Shown here piece by piece: positions 7,891 through 16,252 of a stretch of 39,434 bases of DNA. The stretch spans positions 1 through 39,434 of the forward strand of contig CAYWTM010000018.1 of assembly GCA_964460185.1 (NCBI GenBank), read 5' to 3'. Source of the stretch: JAVJPJ01 sp040217295 (GTDB lineage Bacteria > Pseudomonadota > Alphaproteobacteria > Rhodobacterales > Rhodobacteraceae). Under the pieces are notes generated by a model. That model did not search any database. It saw nothing but the letters and a program-made list of their open reading frames with translations, and was not told the origin of the DNA. A program made the translations under genes and the position numbers. Numbering within the stretch: the first letter of the stretch is position 1; each line of letters starts with the position of its first letter.

Positions 7891-9083
7891 GGCCGCGCCG
7901 ACAAGACCTTGCCCGGCCCCATCACCCCATCGCCCCCATCAGCTCCCGGCCCACCAGCATGCGCCGGATCTCGGATGCCCGCGCCGATCTCCATCAGCTT
8001 GGCATCCCGGAAAATGCGGCTGACCGGGGTGTCGGACAAGAACCCGGCCCCGCCCATCGCCTGCACCGCCTGGTGGGCGACGACCATCGCCTCTTCCGAG
8101 GCATACAAGACGCACGCGGCCGCATCCTGCCGCGTGACCTGGCCCCGGTCGCAGGCCTTGGCGACCTCGTAGACATAGGCACGCGCGGAATTCATCTTGG
8201 TGTACATGTCCGCGATCTTGCCCTGCATCAGCTGAAAGTTTCCGATGGATTGCCCGAACTGCTTGCGGTCGCGCATGTAGGGCATGATCTCGTCCAGGCA
8301 GGCGGCCATGATCCCCGTGCCGATCCCCGACAGGACCACACGTTCGTAATCGAGGCCCGACATCAACACGCGCACGCCCTTGCCCTCCTCGCCCAGCACA
8401 TTCTCGAACGGCACCTCGACATCCTCGAACACCAGCTCGGCCGTGTTCGATCCGCGCATTCCCAGTTTGTCGAAATGCGCCGAGGTCGAAAACCCCGTCA
8501 TGGATTTCTCGATCAGAAAGGCCGTCATGCCCTTTGATCCCGCATCGGGATCGGTCTTGGCATAGACCACCAGCGTGTCTGCGTCCGGCCCGTTGGTGAT
8601 CCAGTATTTCGTGCCGTTCAGAACGTAGCGGTCATTTCGCTTTTCGGCACGCAGCTTCATCGAAACCACGTCCGATCCCGCGCCCGCCTCGGACATGGCC
8701 AGCGCGCCCACATGCTCGCCCGAGATCAGTCCCGGCAGGTATTTCGCCCTTTGGTCGTCGGTGCCGTTCAGCGCGATCTGGTTCACGCACAGGTTCGAAT
8801 GCGCCCCGTAGCTGAGGCTGACCGAGGCCGAGGCGCGGGCGATTTCCTCGACCGCGATGACATGGGCGAGATATCCCATGCCCGCGCCGCCGAAATCTTC
8901 GGGCACCGTGATGCCAAGCAGGCCCAGCTCGCCCATTTCGGCCCATAATTCCGGGGGAAACCGATTGGTCTTGTCGATCTCTGCGGCCAGCGGCTTGACC
9001 CGCTCCTGCGCCCAGCGATGCACCATCTCGCGCAGCGCATTCACGTCCTCGCCCAGATCGAACGTCATGGATGCCGTGAACAT
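7887..9083 (-). CDS. ivd: Isovaleryl-CoA dehydrogenase with frameshifted C-terminus
   Basis: Acyl-CoA dehydrogenase that oxidises isovaleryl-CoA to 3-methylcrotonyl-CoA with FAD, first step of this operon. Visible family features are AMSEAGAGSDVVSMKL (129-144), YWITNGPDADT (160-170), KLGMRGSNTAEL (207-218) and Glu247 in LDYERVVLSG, the position of the IVD-type catalytic base. After residue 369 (IGAG) the conserved end is lost. Adding two bases near 7976 restores TSEIRRMLVGRELMGAMG and a stop at 7922, giving 387 residues; as read, the protein is 398 residues with an unrelated tail. This is a real frameshift or a sequencing error. The start at 9083 has GGAGGAGGG upstream; the ATG at 9098 has no such site. 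Confidence 0.93.
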   Translation of the reverse strand: MFTASMTFDLGEDVNALREMVHRWAQERVKPLAAEIDKTNRFPPELWAEMGELGLLGITVPEDFGGAGMGYLAHVIAVEEIARASASVSLSYGAHSNLCVNQIALNGTDDQRAKYLPGLISGEHVGALAMSEAGAGSDVVSMKLRAEKRNDRYVLNGTKYWITNGPDADTLVVYAKTDPDAGSKGMTAFLIEKSMTGFSTSAHFDKLGMRGSNTAELVFEDVEVPFENVLGEEGKGVRVLMSGLDYERVVLSGIGTGIMAACLDEIMPYMRDRKQFGQSIGNFQLMQGKIADMYTKMNSARAYVYEVAKACDRGQVTRQDAAACVLYASEEAMVVAHQAVQAMGGAGFLSDTPVSRIFRDAKLMEIGAGIRDPAHAGGPGADGGDGVMGPGKVLSARP

Positions 9084-9099
9084 CGACCCTCCTCCCATT

Positions 9100-9119
9100 A
9101 ATTGAACGGTCGTTCAATT
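9100..9119. promoter_or_regulatory. TetR-type operator palindrome at the ivd promoter
   Basis: Inverted repeat AATTGAACG-GT-CGTTCAATT with two perfect 9-bp arms. It starts 17 bases before the ivd start codon and overlaps the -10 hexamer, so a bound protein would block transcription. The form resembles TetR-family operators, and TetR (LiuQ) or MerR (LiuR) regulators control liu genes in other bacteria. No regulator gene lies in this window. Confidence 0.7.
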
Positions 9120-9146
9120 CATAGATCGACGGTGCGGTCGAGTCAA
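9118..9146 (-). promoter_or_regulatory. Promoter of the liu operon
   Basis: On the minus strand: -35 TTGACT (9146-9141), 17-base spacer, -10 TATGAA (9123-9118). Transcription would start near 9111, inside the adjacent palindrome. Spacing and hexamers fit a sigma-70 promoter. The rest of the gap up to 9275 shows no other clear site. Confidence 0.6.
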
Positions 9147-9275
9147 TCTGGCAGTCGCATGGTCAGCCCACTATACCAGCCCCCGCCGGCGCGGTATCGG
9201 GACACGGGCGGGCAGTCTTGCCTGCTGCGCCGCAACCTGTTCACTGCCGTCGACGACCGCGAAAGGATCCGCATC

Positions 9276-10148
9276 ATGCTTCGCTTTTTCGTATATGACG
9301 TGTTCACCACAACACCCTTCACCGGCAATCCGCTGGCCATCGTCGAAGGGGCCGACGGGCTGAGCACGGCGCAGATGCAGACCATCGCACGGCAGTTCAA
9401 CCTGTCGGAAACCATCTTCGTGCAGACCCCCGACAACCCGGCCCACACCGCCAAGGTGCGCATCTTCTTTCCCACGGCGGAAATCCCTTTCGCTGGTCAC
9501 CCCACGATCGGTTGCGCGCTGCATCTTGCAGGCGACACGGGCACATCCATCACGCTGGAAGAACAGACCGGCCTGGTTCCGGTGACGATCTCCCGCGATG
9601 GCGGGGCGGCATTGGCCGAATTCACCGCGCCGAGGCTGCCGGTGCCCCATGCGGCCGCGCCCGCGACCGCGCACATTGCCCGGGCGCTCGACCTGGACCC
9701 CGACAGGATCGGGCCCCATGCCCCCGGCGTCTATCAGGGCGGACCGGCCTTCTTGTACGCACCGGTGTCCGACGCGGCCGCCCTTGCCGCCGCCCGCCCG
9801 ATCGAACCCGCGTGGTCCGACGTCATGGAGGCCGCCGATGTCGACAGCGCCTATCTCTATACCGCCACGCCGGACGGATATCAGGCGCGCATGTTTTCCC
9901 CCGCGGCGGGCATTCCCGAAGACCCCGCCACCGGGTCGGCAACCGCCATTCTGGCGGCCCAGCTCCTGGCCAATGGCGCGCTGCCCGAAGGCACCACCAC
10001 GCTGCACCTGAAACAAGGGATCGAGATGGGGCGCCCCAGCGATCTGCGCCTGGCCATCGATGTGGAAGGCGCCTCCATCAGGGCGATCCGTGTGGCAGGC
10101 ACCGCCACGCGCATCGCCGACGGGCATATCCGCATCCCGCCCGCCTGA
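9276..10148 (+). CDS. PhzF family isomerase/epimerase-like protein
   Basis: A 290-residue protein of the PhzF fold (diaminopimelate-epimerase-like). The start MLRFFVYDVFTTTPFTGNPLA is typical, and NLSETIF places Glu45 at the position of the PhzF catalytic acid. PTAEIPFAGHPTIGCA and DPATGSATAIL are further family motifs. Many PhzF relatives have nothing to do with phenazines, and no other phenazine gene is present, so the substrate is unknown. AAAGGA lies 8 bases before the chosen ATG. It diverges from the liu operon and is followed about 70 bases later by the TerB-like gene. Confidence 0.88.
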   Translation: MLRFFVYDVFTTTPFTGNPLAIVEGADGLSTAQMQTIARQFNLSETIFVQTPDNPAHTAKVRIFFPTAEIPFAGHPTIGCALHLAGDTGTSITLEEQTGLVPVTISRDGGAALAEFTAPRLPVPHAAAPATAHIARALDLDPDRIGPHAPGVYQGGPAFLYAPVSDAAALAAARPIEPAWSDVMEAADVDSAYLYTATPDGYQARMFSPAAGIPEDPATGSATAILAAQLLANGALPEGTTTLHLKQGIEMGRPSDLRLAIDVEGASIRAIRVAGTATRIADGHIRIPPA

Positions 10149-10215
10149 CACAGCCGGCAACACCGGCGGAACAAGCCACTTTTCCTATCCGGGCGCTCAG
10201 CCTATATGGGGTGTC

Positions 10216-10659
10216 ATGTTTGGTGATCTCCTCCGCCGCATGACGGCCCCCGACCCTGAGCCCCTGCCCTATGATGACGCCCGCCTCGCGCTGGCTGCGC
10301 TGCTGGTGCGCGTCGCGCGATCGGACGGCGATTATGCGGCCGTGGAACAGGCCAGCATCGATCGCGCCCTCGCCCATCGCTACGGCATGACCCAGGACGC
10401 CAGCAGCACCCTGAGAACCGAAGCCGAAGCCCTTGAGGCCGCCGCCCCCGACACCGTCCGGTTCACCCGGGCCATCAAGGATGCCGTGCCCTACGAGGAC
10501 AGGCTTCACGTGATCGAAACGCTGTGGTTCATCGCGCTGGCCGACGGCGAACGCGATGACGAAGAAGACGCCATCATGCGCATGGTCGCCCCCATGCTCG
10601 GCATCAATGATCGCGACAGCAACCTGGCACGCAAACGTGTCGAAGAGGCGCATGGCTGA
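10216..10659 (+). CDS. TerB-like (tellurite resistance protein B fold) protein
   Basis: A 147-residue all-helical protein with the TerB pattern: LALAALLVRVARSDGDYAAVEQASIDRAL near the start and ALADGERDDEEDAIMRMVAPMLGI near the end, two related acidic segments that suit divalent-metal binding. No other ter genes are near, so resistance to tellurite should not be inferred. It is followed only 6 bases later by the PhnD-like gene, suggesting co-transcription. The start at 10216 gives the normal single-domain length. Confidence 0.82.
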   Translation: MFGDLLRRMTAPDPEPLPYDDARLALAALLVRVARSDGDYAAVEQASIDRALAHRYGMTQDASSTLRTEAEALEAAAPDTVRFTRAIKDAVPYEDRLHVIETLWFIALADGERDDEEDAIMRMVAPMLGINDRDSNLARKRVEEAHG

Positions 10660-10665
10660 CCGGCG

Positions 10666-11391
10666 ATGATCGCGGCCCTTCCGATGTACGACCGTCCCGA
10701 ATTGCGCGGTCAGACCGATGCGTTCTGGGCCGCCATGCGCGACGCCCTGCGCCAGCGCGGCATCGACGCACCCGATGCCCTGACCCGCGACCGCGACCCG
10801 TGGGACATTTGGCAAGACCCTACGCTGCTGTTCGCGCAGACCTGCGGCCTGCCCTATCGCTCCAGGCTCCATACTCGGGTGCAGCTGGTCGCCTCACCTG
10901 ATTTCGGCCTGCCCGGTTGTGGGCCCGGATTTTACAACTCGGTCATCCTGTCCGGCACCACCGCGCTTCCGGCAACACCGCGGATCGCGGTCAACGACGC
11001 CTTCAGCCAGTCGGGATGGGCCGCCCTGTTCGACTGGTCGGAACGCGTCGGCCAACCGCTCGGCACGGTCACCGTGACCGGCAGCCATGCGGCATCCGCC
11101 CGCGCCGTGGCAGACGGCCAGGCCGATCTGTGCGCCGTGGATGCCCAGACCTGGCGATTGATCAGCCGCTTCGACCGGCCCACGGGGCTTTTCGAGATTG
11201 CACGGACCGATCCCACCCCCGCATTGCCCTACATTACCGGCGCCGCGCAGGATGCCGCGATCCTGCGCGTGGCCCTGAGCGAGGCCTTGCGGATACTTGA
11301 CCCCGAACAACGGCGTGCCCTGAACCTTGCAGGCGTCGTGTCGATCCCGCCAGCGGACTATCTTTCGGTACCAATCCCGCCCAATCTGTGA
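10666..11391 (+). CDS. PhnD-like periplasmic-binding-fold protein without signal peptide
   Basis: A 241-residue protein with the pattern of PhnD/SsuA-type binding proteins: FAQTCGLPYRSRL, VQLVASPDFGLPGC, then RIAVNDAFSQSGWAALF, TGSHAASARAVADGQADLCAVDAQTW and a C-terminal helix. These segments match the ligand cleft and hinge of phosphate/phosphonate binding proteins. It begins MIAALPMYDRPE and has no signal peptide, so it likely acts in the cytoplasm as a sensor or enzyme-like protein. No permease or ATPase of a phosphonate system adjoins it. Coupled to the TerB-like gene by a 6-base gap. Confidence 0.78.
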   Translation: MIAALPMYDRPELRGQTDAFWAAMRDALRQRGIDAPDALTRDRDPWDIWQDPTLLFAQTCGLPYRSRLHTRVQLVASPDFGLPGCGPGFYNSVILSGTTALPATPRIAVNDAFSQSGWAALFDWSERVGQPLGTVTVTGSHAASARAVADGQADLCAVDAQTWRLISRFDRPTGLFEIARTDPTPALPYITGAAQDAAILRVALSEALRILDPEQRRALNLAGVVSIPPADYLSVPIPPNL

Positions 11392-11511
11392 CCGTTAGCC
11401 CACGAATTGAGCAAAAAACGCCGATTTTCCGTAGGGTAAAGTCTCCAGACATATTGCATCCGGCCGGCGATTCCGCTGTGTTCATTCGCTTAAATCGAAG
11501 GAATCGAATCC

Positions 11512-12291
11512 GTGCGCTCCTCCACTCCGCCCGTGATCGAGATCAAGGGCCTGCACAAGAGCTTTGGGGCTCTGGACGTTCTCAAGGGCGTCGACCTGAC
11601 CGCACGGTCGGGTGACGTCGTGTCCCTGATCGGATCGTCCGGGTCGGGCAAATCCACTCTGCTTCGCTGCGCCAACCTGCTGGAAGACAGCCAGCAGGGC
11701 GACATCATCTTCGAAGGCGACCCGGTACGCTGGAAGGGGCAGGGACATGCCCGCAGGCCCGCCGACGCCGAACAGGTCCGCCGTATCCGTACGAACCTGT
11801 CGATGGTCTTTCAGCAATTCAATCTCTGGTCGCACATGACGATCCTCCAAAACGTGATGGAAGCGCCGGTGACCGTGCTCGGCGAAGACCGCGCCGAGGT
11901 CGAAGACCGCGCCCGCGCACTTCTCGACAAGGTGGGGATCGGCGACAAATGCGATGCATGGCCCGCGCAGCTTTCGGGGGGCCAGCAACAGCGCGCCGCC
12001 ATCGCGCGCGCGCTTTGCATGCAGCCGCGCGCCCTTTTGTTCGATGAACCCACCTCCGCGCTCGACCCCGAACTGGAACAGGAAGTCGTGCGCGTCATCC
12101 GCGCCCTGGCCACCGAAGGTCGCACCATGATCCTCGTGACCCATGACATGCGCCTGGCCCGCGACCTGTCGACCCGCACGATCTTTCTCCACCAGGGCAA
12201 GATCGAGGAAGAGGGTCCGCCATCCGACCTGTTCGGCGCTCCGAAATCCGGGCGCCTTCGCCAGTTCCTCAGTCACACCCACGCGGCGTGA
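11512..12291 (+). CDS. Amino-acid/amine ABC transporter ATP-binding protein (HisP/GlnQ type)
   Basis: A 259-residue ABC ATPase powering uptake through the permeases at 13202-14919. It has Walker A GSSGSGKST (41-49), the Q-loop FQQFNLWSHMT, the signature LSGGQQQRAAIARAL, Walker B ALLFDEPTSALDPE and the switch His in LVTHD. Overall it matches the polar amino-acid transporter class. The start is GTG at 11512, with GAAGGA about 10 bases upstream; no in-frame ATG fits better. The 120-base gap before it (11392-11511) must hold the operon promoter, but I see no convincing hexamers. The substrate is inferred from the amine-catabolic genes downstream. Confidence 0.92.
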   Translation: MRSSTPPVIEIKGLHKSFGALDVLKGVDLTARSGDVVSLIGSSGSGKSTLLRCANLLEDSQQGDIIFEGDPVRWKGQGHARRPADAEQVRRIRTNLSMVFQQFNLWSHMTILQNVMEAPVTVLGEDRAEVEDRARALLDKVGIGDKCDAWPAQLSGGQQQRAAIARALCMQPRALLFDEPTSALDPELEQEVVRVIRALATEGRTMILVTHDMRLARDLSTRTIFLHQGKIEEEGPPSDLFGAPKSGRLRQFLSHTHAA

Positions 12292-12339
12292 TATCGAGGC
12301 ACCCCCCAACAACCCACACAACCTTCAGGGAGACTACGT

Positions 12340-13068
12340 ATGAAAAACCTAATCCTTTCCGCTGGCCTGCTGGCCCTTGGCGCGGGCGCAGCCCTGGCCG
12401 ATGCCCACTCGGTCGTGCGCATGGGCACCGAAGGCGCCTACCCTCCGTACAACTTCATCAACGACAGCGGTGAGGTCGACGGCTTCGAACGCGTCCTGGG
12501 CGACGAGCTTTGCGCGCGCGCCGAACTGACCTGCGAATGGGTGACCAATGATTGGGATTCGATCATCCCGAACCTGACCTCGGGCAACTACGACACCATC
12601 ATCGCCGGCATGTCGATCACCGCCGAACGCGATGAAGTCATCGATTTCACCCAAGCCTACATCCCGCCGGCCTCCTCGCTGTTCATGGGCATGTCCGACG
12701 ATCTCGCCCTGGACGGCGCGGTGATCGCGGCCCAGACCAACACCATTCAGGCCGGCTACATCGCCGCTGAAACCGGCGCCACGCTGATCGAATTCGCCAC
12801 CCCCGACGAGACCGTCGCGGCGGTGCGCAACGGCGAGGCCGATGCCGTCTTCGCCGATGGCGACTACCTGCTGCCGATCGCCGCCGAAGACTCCGACCTG
12901 ATGATCGTGGGCGAACCGGTCCAGCTTGGCGGCGGCGTGGGCATGGGCATGCGCGAAGGCGACGAACGCCTGGCAGCCTTCAACGACGCCATCACCGCGA
13001 TGAAGGAAGACGGCACCCTGAACGCGCTGATCCTCGAATGGTTCGGCGAAGACGCCGCAACCTGGTAA
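12340..13068 (+). CDS. Amino-acid/amine ABC transporter substrate-binding protein
   Basis: A 242-residue periplasmic binding protein (SBP_bac_3 family) with signal peptide MKNLILSAGLLALGAGAALA, cleaved near residue 20-21. The mature start VVRMGTEGAYPPYNFINDSG, the middle WDSIIPNLTSGNYDTIIAGMSIT and RDEVIDFTQAY are standard for lysine/arginine/ornithine- and polyamine-like binders. The strong site AGGGAGA lies about 10 bases before the ATG. A perfect hairpin follows the stop, as expected when the binding protein is made in excess over the permeases. Substrate unknown; an amine or basic amino acid fits the context. Confidence 0.92.
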   Translation: MKNLILSAGLLALGAGAALADAHSVVRMGTEGAYPPYNFINDSGEVDGFERVLGDELCARAELTCEWVTNDWDSIIPNLTSGNYDTIIAGMSITAERDEVIDFTQAYIPPASSLFMGMSDDLALDGAVIAAQTNTIQAGYIAAETGATLIEFATPDETVAAVRNGEADAVFADGDYLLPIAAEDSDLMIVGEPVQLGGGVGMGMREGDERLAAFNDAITAMKEDGTLNALILEWFGEDAATW

Positions 13069-13077
13069 CCCGGATCG

Positions 13078-13104
13078 AAGGGGCCGGCCCCGCGCCGGCC
13101 CCTT
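13078..13104 (+). terminator. Hairpin between binding-protein and permease genes
   Basis: Perfect 11-bp stem AAGGGGCCGGC / GCCGGCCCCTT with a 5-base loop, 10 bases after the binding-protein stop, followed by TCCCCC instead of a T-run. It probably protects the upstream mRNA 3' end or partly ends transcription, lowering permease expression. The rest of the gap to 13201 has no other clear signal. Confidence 0.6.
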
Positions 13105-13201
13105 CCCCCACCCCACGGCTCCCGCAGCGCGCAGCGCATCCCGGACCCTGCTTTCTTCTTGTTCCAAATACGGAAAACAGCACCCCTCGCCAAAGGCCCA
13201 G

Positions 13202-14083
13202 ATGTTCGCGTTCTGCACCGACCCTGACACGCTTTCCACGCTTCGCTGGTTCAGTTGCTACCTGACCAACGGCGCACATATGCTGTTCTACCAGTCCTTC
13301 CTCGTCGTCTTTGCCCTTCTGGCCGTCACGGCGCCCCTGTCACTGGCCTTCGGCTTCGGCGCGGCGACCGCCTCGCGCAGCCCGGTCGCGCCGCTCAGAT
13401 GGATCGGCCAGGGCTACACCTCCATGGTGCGCGGCGTGCCCGACATCGTCTTTTTCCTGTTCTTCGTCCTGGTTCTGGACCAGGGCATCGAATACCTGCG
13501 CCACGTCATCGTCTGCCCCGAGTGGGATGAACCGATCTACCAGGGCGCCAATTTCCTCGTCTGTCAGGACGCCCGCACCCCGCAGGGCAACGCGCCGCAA
13601 TGGGTGCACGAAGTCTATGGCTTCGCGCTGGCGGTCTTCACCTATGCCATCGTCTTCGGCGCGTTTTGCGGCAATGTCCTGTTCGGGGCGATGCGGGCCG
13701 TGCCGCGCGCGCAACTGGAAACCGCCGAAGCCTATGGCATGACCCGCGCCCAGGTGTTTCGCCGCGTGCTGGTGCCGCAAATGTGGATCTATGCGCTGCC
13801 CGGCCTGAGCAATATCTGGATGATCCTGATCAAGGCCACGCCGCTTCTGTTTCTGCTGGGGATCGAGGATATCGTCTACTGGGCGCGCGAACTGGGCGGC
13901 AGCCGCACATCGGCGTTCCAATACCCCCATCCCGACTGGCGGTTCTGGTATTTCCTCGGCCTTCTGGTCTTTTACCTCGCCTTCACGCGCGTGTCGGAAA
14001 TCGTCCTGGCGCGCCTGACGGCCCGGCTGAGCCACGGGCAGGCGACGGCCGCCGGCGAAGCGCTCCGAAAGGCCGCGGCATGA
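13202..14083 (+). CDS. Amino-acid/amine ABC transporter permease (HisQ-like)
   Basis: A 293-residue inner-membrane permease of the polar amino-acid family. Hydrophobic segments lie near residues 27-50, 75-95, 138-160 and 245-265. The EAA-type cytoplasmic loop that contacts the ATPase reads ETAEAYGMTRAQVFRRVLVPQ (about 175-195). The loop between the second and third hydrophobic segments is longer than usual and has three cysteines (CPEWDE, LVCQDA and others nearby), which is unusual. Its stop overlaps the second permease start (ATGA). It forms the channel with that partner. Confidence 0.9.
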   Translation: MFAFCTDPDTLSTLRWFSCYLTNGAHMLFYQSFLVVFALLAVTAPLSLAFGFGAATASRSPVAPLRWIGQGYTSMVRGVPDIVFFLFFVLVLDQGIEYLRHVIVCPEWDEPIYQGANFLVCQDARTPQGNAPQWVHEVYGFALAVFTYAIVFGAFCGNVLFGAMRAVPRAQLETAEAYGMTRAQVFRRVLVPQMWIYALPGLSNIWMILIKATPLLFLLGIEDIVYWARELGGSRTSAFQYPHPDWRFWYFLGLLVFYLAFTRVSEIVLARLTARLSHGQATAAGEALRKAAA

Positions 14084-14919
14084 GCTGCGCCGAGGCATTC
14101 CAGGCCTATGCCCTGCGCTCCATCGGGATCGGCGAACGCCTGTTGCCCCGGTCGGACATCACGCTGTGCGAACAGGTCGTCCTGATCGGCTCGGGCATGA
14201 TCTGGAACATCTATTTCGGCCTCTTGGCGCTCAGCTTCGGGTTCGTCTTCGCGGTCACCCTGGCGGTGGCCAAGGCCTCGCCCCGGTGGCCGGTTCGCAA
14301 ACCGGCGGAATGGTTCATCTTCCTGTTTCGCGGTTCGCCGCTCTTCATCCAGTTCTTCATGGCCTACGAGACCTTCGTCATGTTGCCCCGGCTGGGCGTG
14401 GAATTCGAACTGTTCGGCGTCATGATCGAGGCCGAGACCCGCTGGCTCGCGCGCGCCTGGCTGGGGGCCCTGATCGTGCTGTTCTGCAATACCTCCGCCT
14501 ACGCGGCCGAGATCTTCTATGGCGCGCTCAGGTCGGTGCCCAAGGGCGATCTGGAAGCCGCCGACGCCTATGGCCTGTCGGGCTGGAAGAAATTCCGCCG
14601 CATCACCTTTCCCACCACCATGCGGCTGGCCTGGCCCGCCTACACGAATGAAGCGATCTTTCTGTTCCATGCGACGGCACTGGTGTTCTTTTCGTCCTTC
14701 CCCGCGTTCCAGCAGCGGGGCGATGCGCTGTACTACGCGAATTATTTCGCGGACCGCACGTTCAACCCTTTCATTCCCTACCCGATCGTGGCGGTATACT
14801 TCGTGCTTCTGACCCTTTGCATCATCTGGCTGTTCGGCGCCATCAACACGCGACTGAACCGCCATTTGCCGAGTGACCAGCGGCGCAAGTTACGCATTCG
14901 TCCGCAGGTCATTCGATGA
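14080..14919 (+). CDS. Amino-acid/amine ABC transporter permease (HisM-like)
   Basis: A 279-residue inner-membrane permease pairing with the preceding gene. Membrane segments include GMIWNIYFGLLALSFGFVFAV (about 39-59) and IPYPIVAVYFVLLTLCIIWLF near the end. The ATPase-contact loop is DLEAADAYGLSGWKKFRRITFP (about 160-181). FRGSPLFIQFFMAYE is the usual conserved stretch of the family. The ATG at 14080 overlaps the previous stop (ATGA), and its own stop overlaps the next gene, so importer and first ligase are translated together. Confidence 0.9.
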   Translation: MSCAEAFQAYALRSIGIGERLLPRSDITLCEQVVLIGSGMIWNIYFGLLALSFGFVFAVTLAVAKASPRWPVRKPAEWFIFLFRGSPLFIQFFMAYETFVMLPRLGVEFELFGVMIEAETRWLARAWLGALIVLFCNTSAYAAEIFYGALRSVPKGDLEAADAYGLSGWKKFRRITFPTTMRLAWPAYTNEAIFLFHATALVFFSSFPAFQQRGDALYYANYFADRTFNPFIPYPIVAVYFVLLTLCIIWLFGAINTRLNRHLPSDQRRKLRIRPQVIR

Positions 14920-16250
14920 GCGACTACCTTTTCGACCATCCCGACATCAAGGCCATCACGACCATCGCGGCGGACCTGAACGGCCAGGCGCGCGGAAAGC
15001 GCATCGCGCGGCGTTTCGCGGGAAAGACGCTCGCGGAAGGCACCCGGTTTCCGTTTTCGGTCCTCAATCTCGACATCTGGGGCGAAGACATCGAAAACAG
15101 CCCGCTCGTGTTCGAGGCGGGTGACCCCGACGGCATCCTGCGTCCGACGGAACGCGGCTTCTTGCCCGTGCCATGGCTTGATACGCCCACGGCACTCCTG
15201 CCGATCTGGATGTTCCACGAAGATGGCCGCCCCTACGAGGGCGATCCCCGCCAGGCGCTGGCCCGCGTGATCGAGCGCTACAGCGCGCTCGGGCTGACCC
15301 CGGTGGTGGCGACCGAACTGGAATTCTACATCATCGATGACCGCGGCAAGGAATTGCGCGTGCCGCCGTCACCGCGATCGGGCAAACGCCGCCAGCAGGC
15401 CGAAATCCTGGCCCTCCGGCAACTCGATGCCTTCGATGATTTCCTGACCTCGCTGCATGATGCCTGCGAGGCGATGGACATTCCCGCCGATACCACGATT
15501 TCCGAAGCGGGACCGGGCCAGTTCGAGATCAACCTGATGCACAGCCCCGATGCCCTGAAGGCGGCGGACGATGCGTGGCTGTTCAAGCTGCTGACCCGTG
15601 GCCTGGCGCGCAAGCATGGCTTCGCGGCCAGCTTCATGGCGAAACCCTATCCCGATTACGCCGGCAACGGGCTGCACACGCATTTCTCGGTGCTGGATGC
15701 GGATGGAAACAACATCTTCGACGACGGCAGCGCGGCCGGATCGGACCGCCTGCGCCACGCCATCGCCGGCTGCCTCAAGGCGATGCCGGGGTCCATGCTG
15801 GTGTTTGCCCCGCACGCGTCCAGCTATGACCGCCTGGTGCCGGGGGCGCATGCGCCAACGGGCATCGCCTGGGCCTATGAGAACCGCACAAGCGCCCTGC
15901 GCGTCCCATCGGGCCCACCGGTTGCGCGCCGGATCGAACACCGCGTGGCCGGTGGTGACATCAATCCCTACCTCTTTCTCGCCGCCATCCTCGGCGCCGC
16001 CCTGAACGGGATCGAGGATGGCCAGGACGCACCGCCGCCCATTCAGGGCAATGCCTACGACCAGGACCTGGAACACCTGCCGCGCAGCTGGGACGCCGCG
16101 ATCGCGGCCTTTGACCAAAGCGCCGAGATCAAACGCATCTTCGACCCCGATCTCATCGCCAATTTCCTGGCCACCAAGCGGCAGGAACTGCACTACATGG
16201 CCGAGCTCAGCCCCGAGGAACAGCAAGAGCTTTACCTCGACACCGTGTGA
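14916..16250 (+). CDS. Glutamine synthetase family ligase 1 (gamma-glutamyl-amine synthetase type)
   Basis: A 444-residue glutamine-synthetase-fold enzyme. Metal and ATP segments are TELEFYI (133-139), GPGQFEINL (199-207), NGLHTHFSV (251-259), YENRTSALRVP (321-331) and RRIEHRVAGGDINPYL (338-353). It is close to PuuA-type gamma-glutamylputrescine synthetases rather than true GlnA, which has a longer N-terminal domain and an adenylylation loop. It likely joins glutamate to an imported amine using ATP. It overlaps the second permease by 4 bp, tying it to uptake. The amine is not identifiable from sequence. Confidence 0.88.
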   Translation: MSDYLFDHPDIKAITTIAADLNGQARGKRIARRFAGKTLAEGTRFPFSVLNLDIWGEDIENSPLVFEAGDPDGILRPTERGFLPVPWLDTPTALLPIWMFHEDGRPYEGDPRQALARVIERYSALGLTPVVATELEFYIIDDRGKELRVPPSPRSGKRRQQAEILALRQLDAFDDFLTSLHDACEAMDIPADTTISEAGPGQFEINLMHSPDALKAADDAWLFKLLTRGLARKHGFAASFMAKPYPDYAGNGLHTHFSVLDADGNNIFDDGSAAGSDRLRHAIAGCLKAMPGSMLVFAPHASSYDRLVPGAHAPTGIAWAYENRTSALRVPSGPPVARRIEHRVAGGDINPYLFLAAILGAALNGIEDGQDAPPPIQGNAYDQDLEHLPRSWDAAIAAFDQSAEIKRIFDPDLIANFLATKRQELHYMAELSPEEQQELYLDTV

Positions 16251-16252
16251 CC

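Noticed and set aside
9276..10148. Phenazine biosynthesis
   Set aside because: Only the PhzF fold is present. No phzA-E or phzG genes are nearby, and most PhzF relatives are unrelated to phenazines.
10216..10659. Tellurite resistance operon
   Set aside because: A lone TerB-like protein without TerZDE-type neighbours does not support this.
13140..13175. Possible fifth, degenerate copy of the dispersed repeat (TTCTTGTTCCAAATAC)
   Set aside because: It shares only part of the tail, lacks the paired hairpins in the right order, and would have the opposite orientation to its upstream gene.
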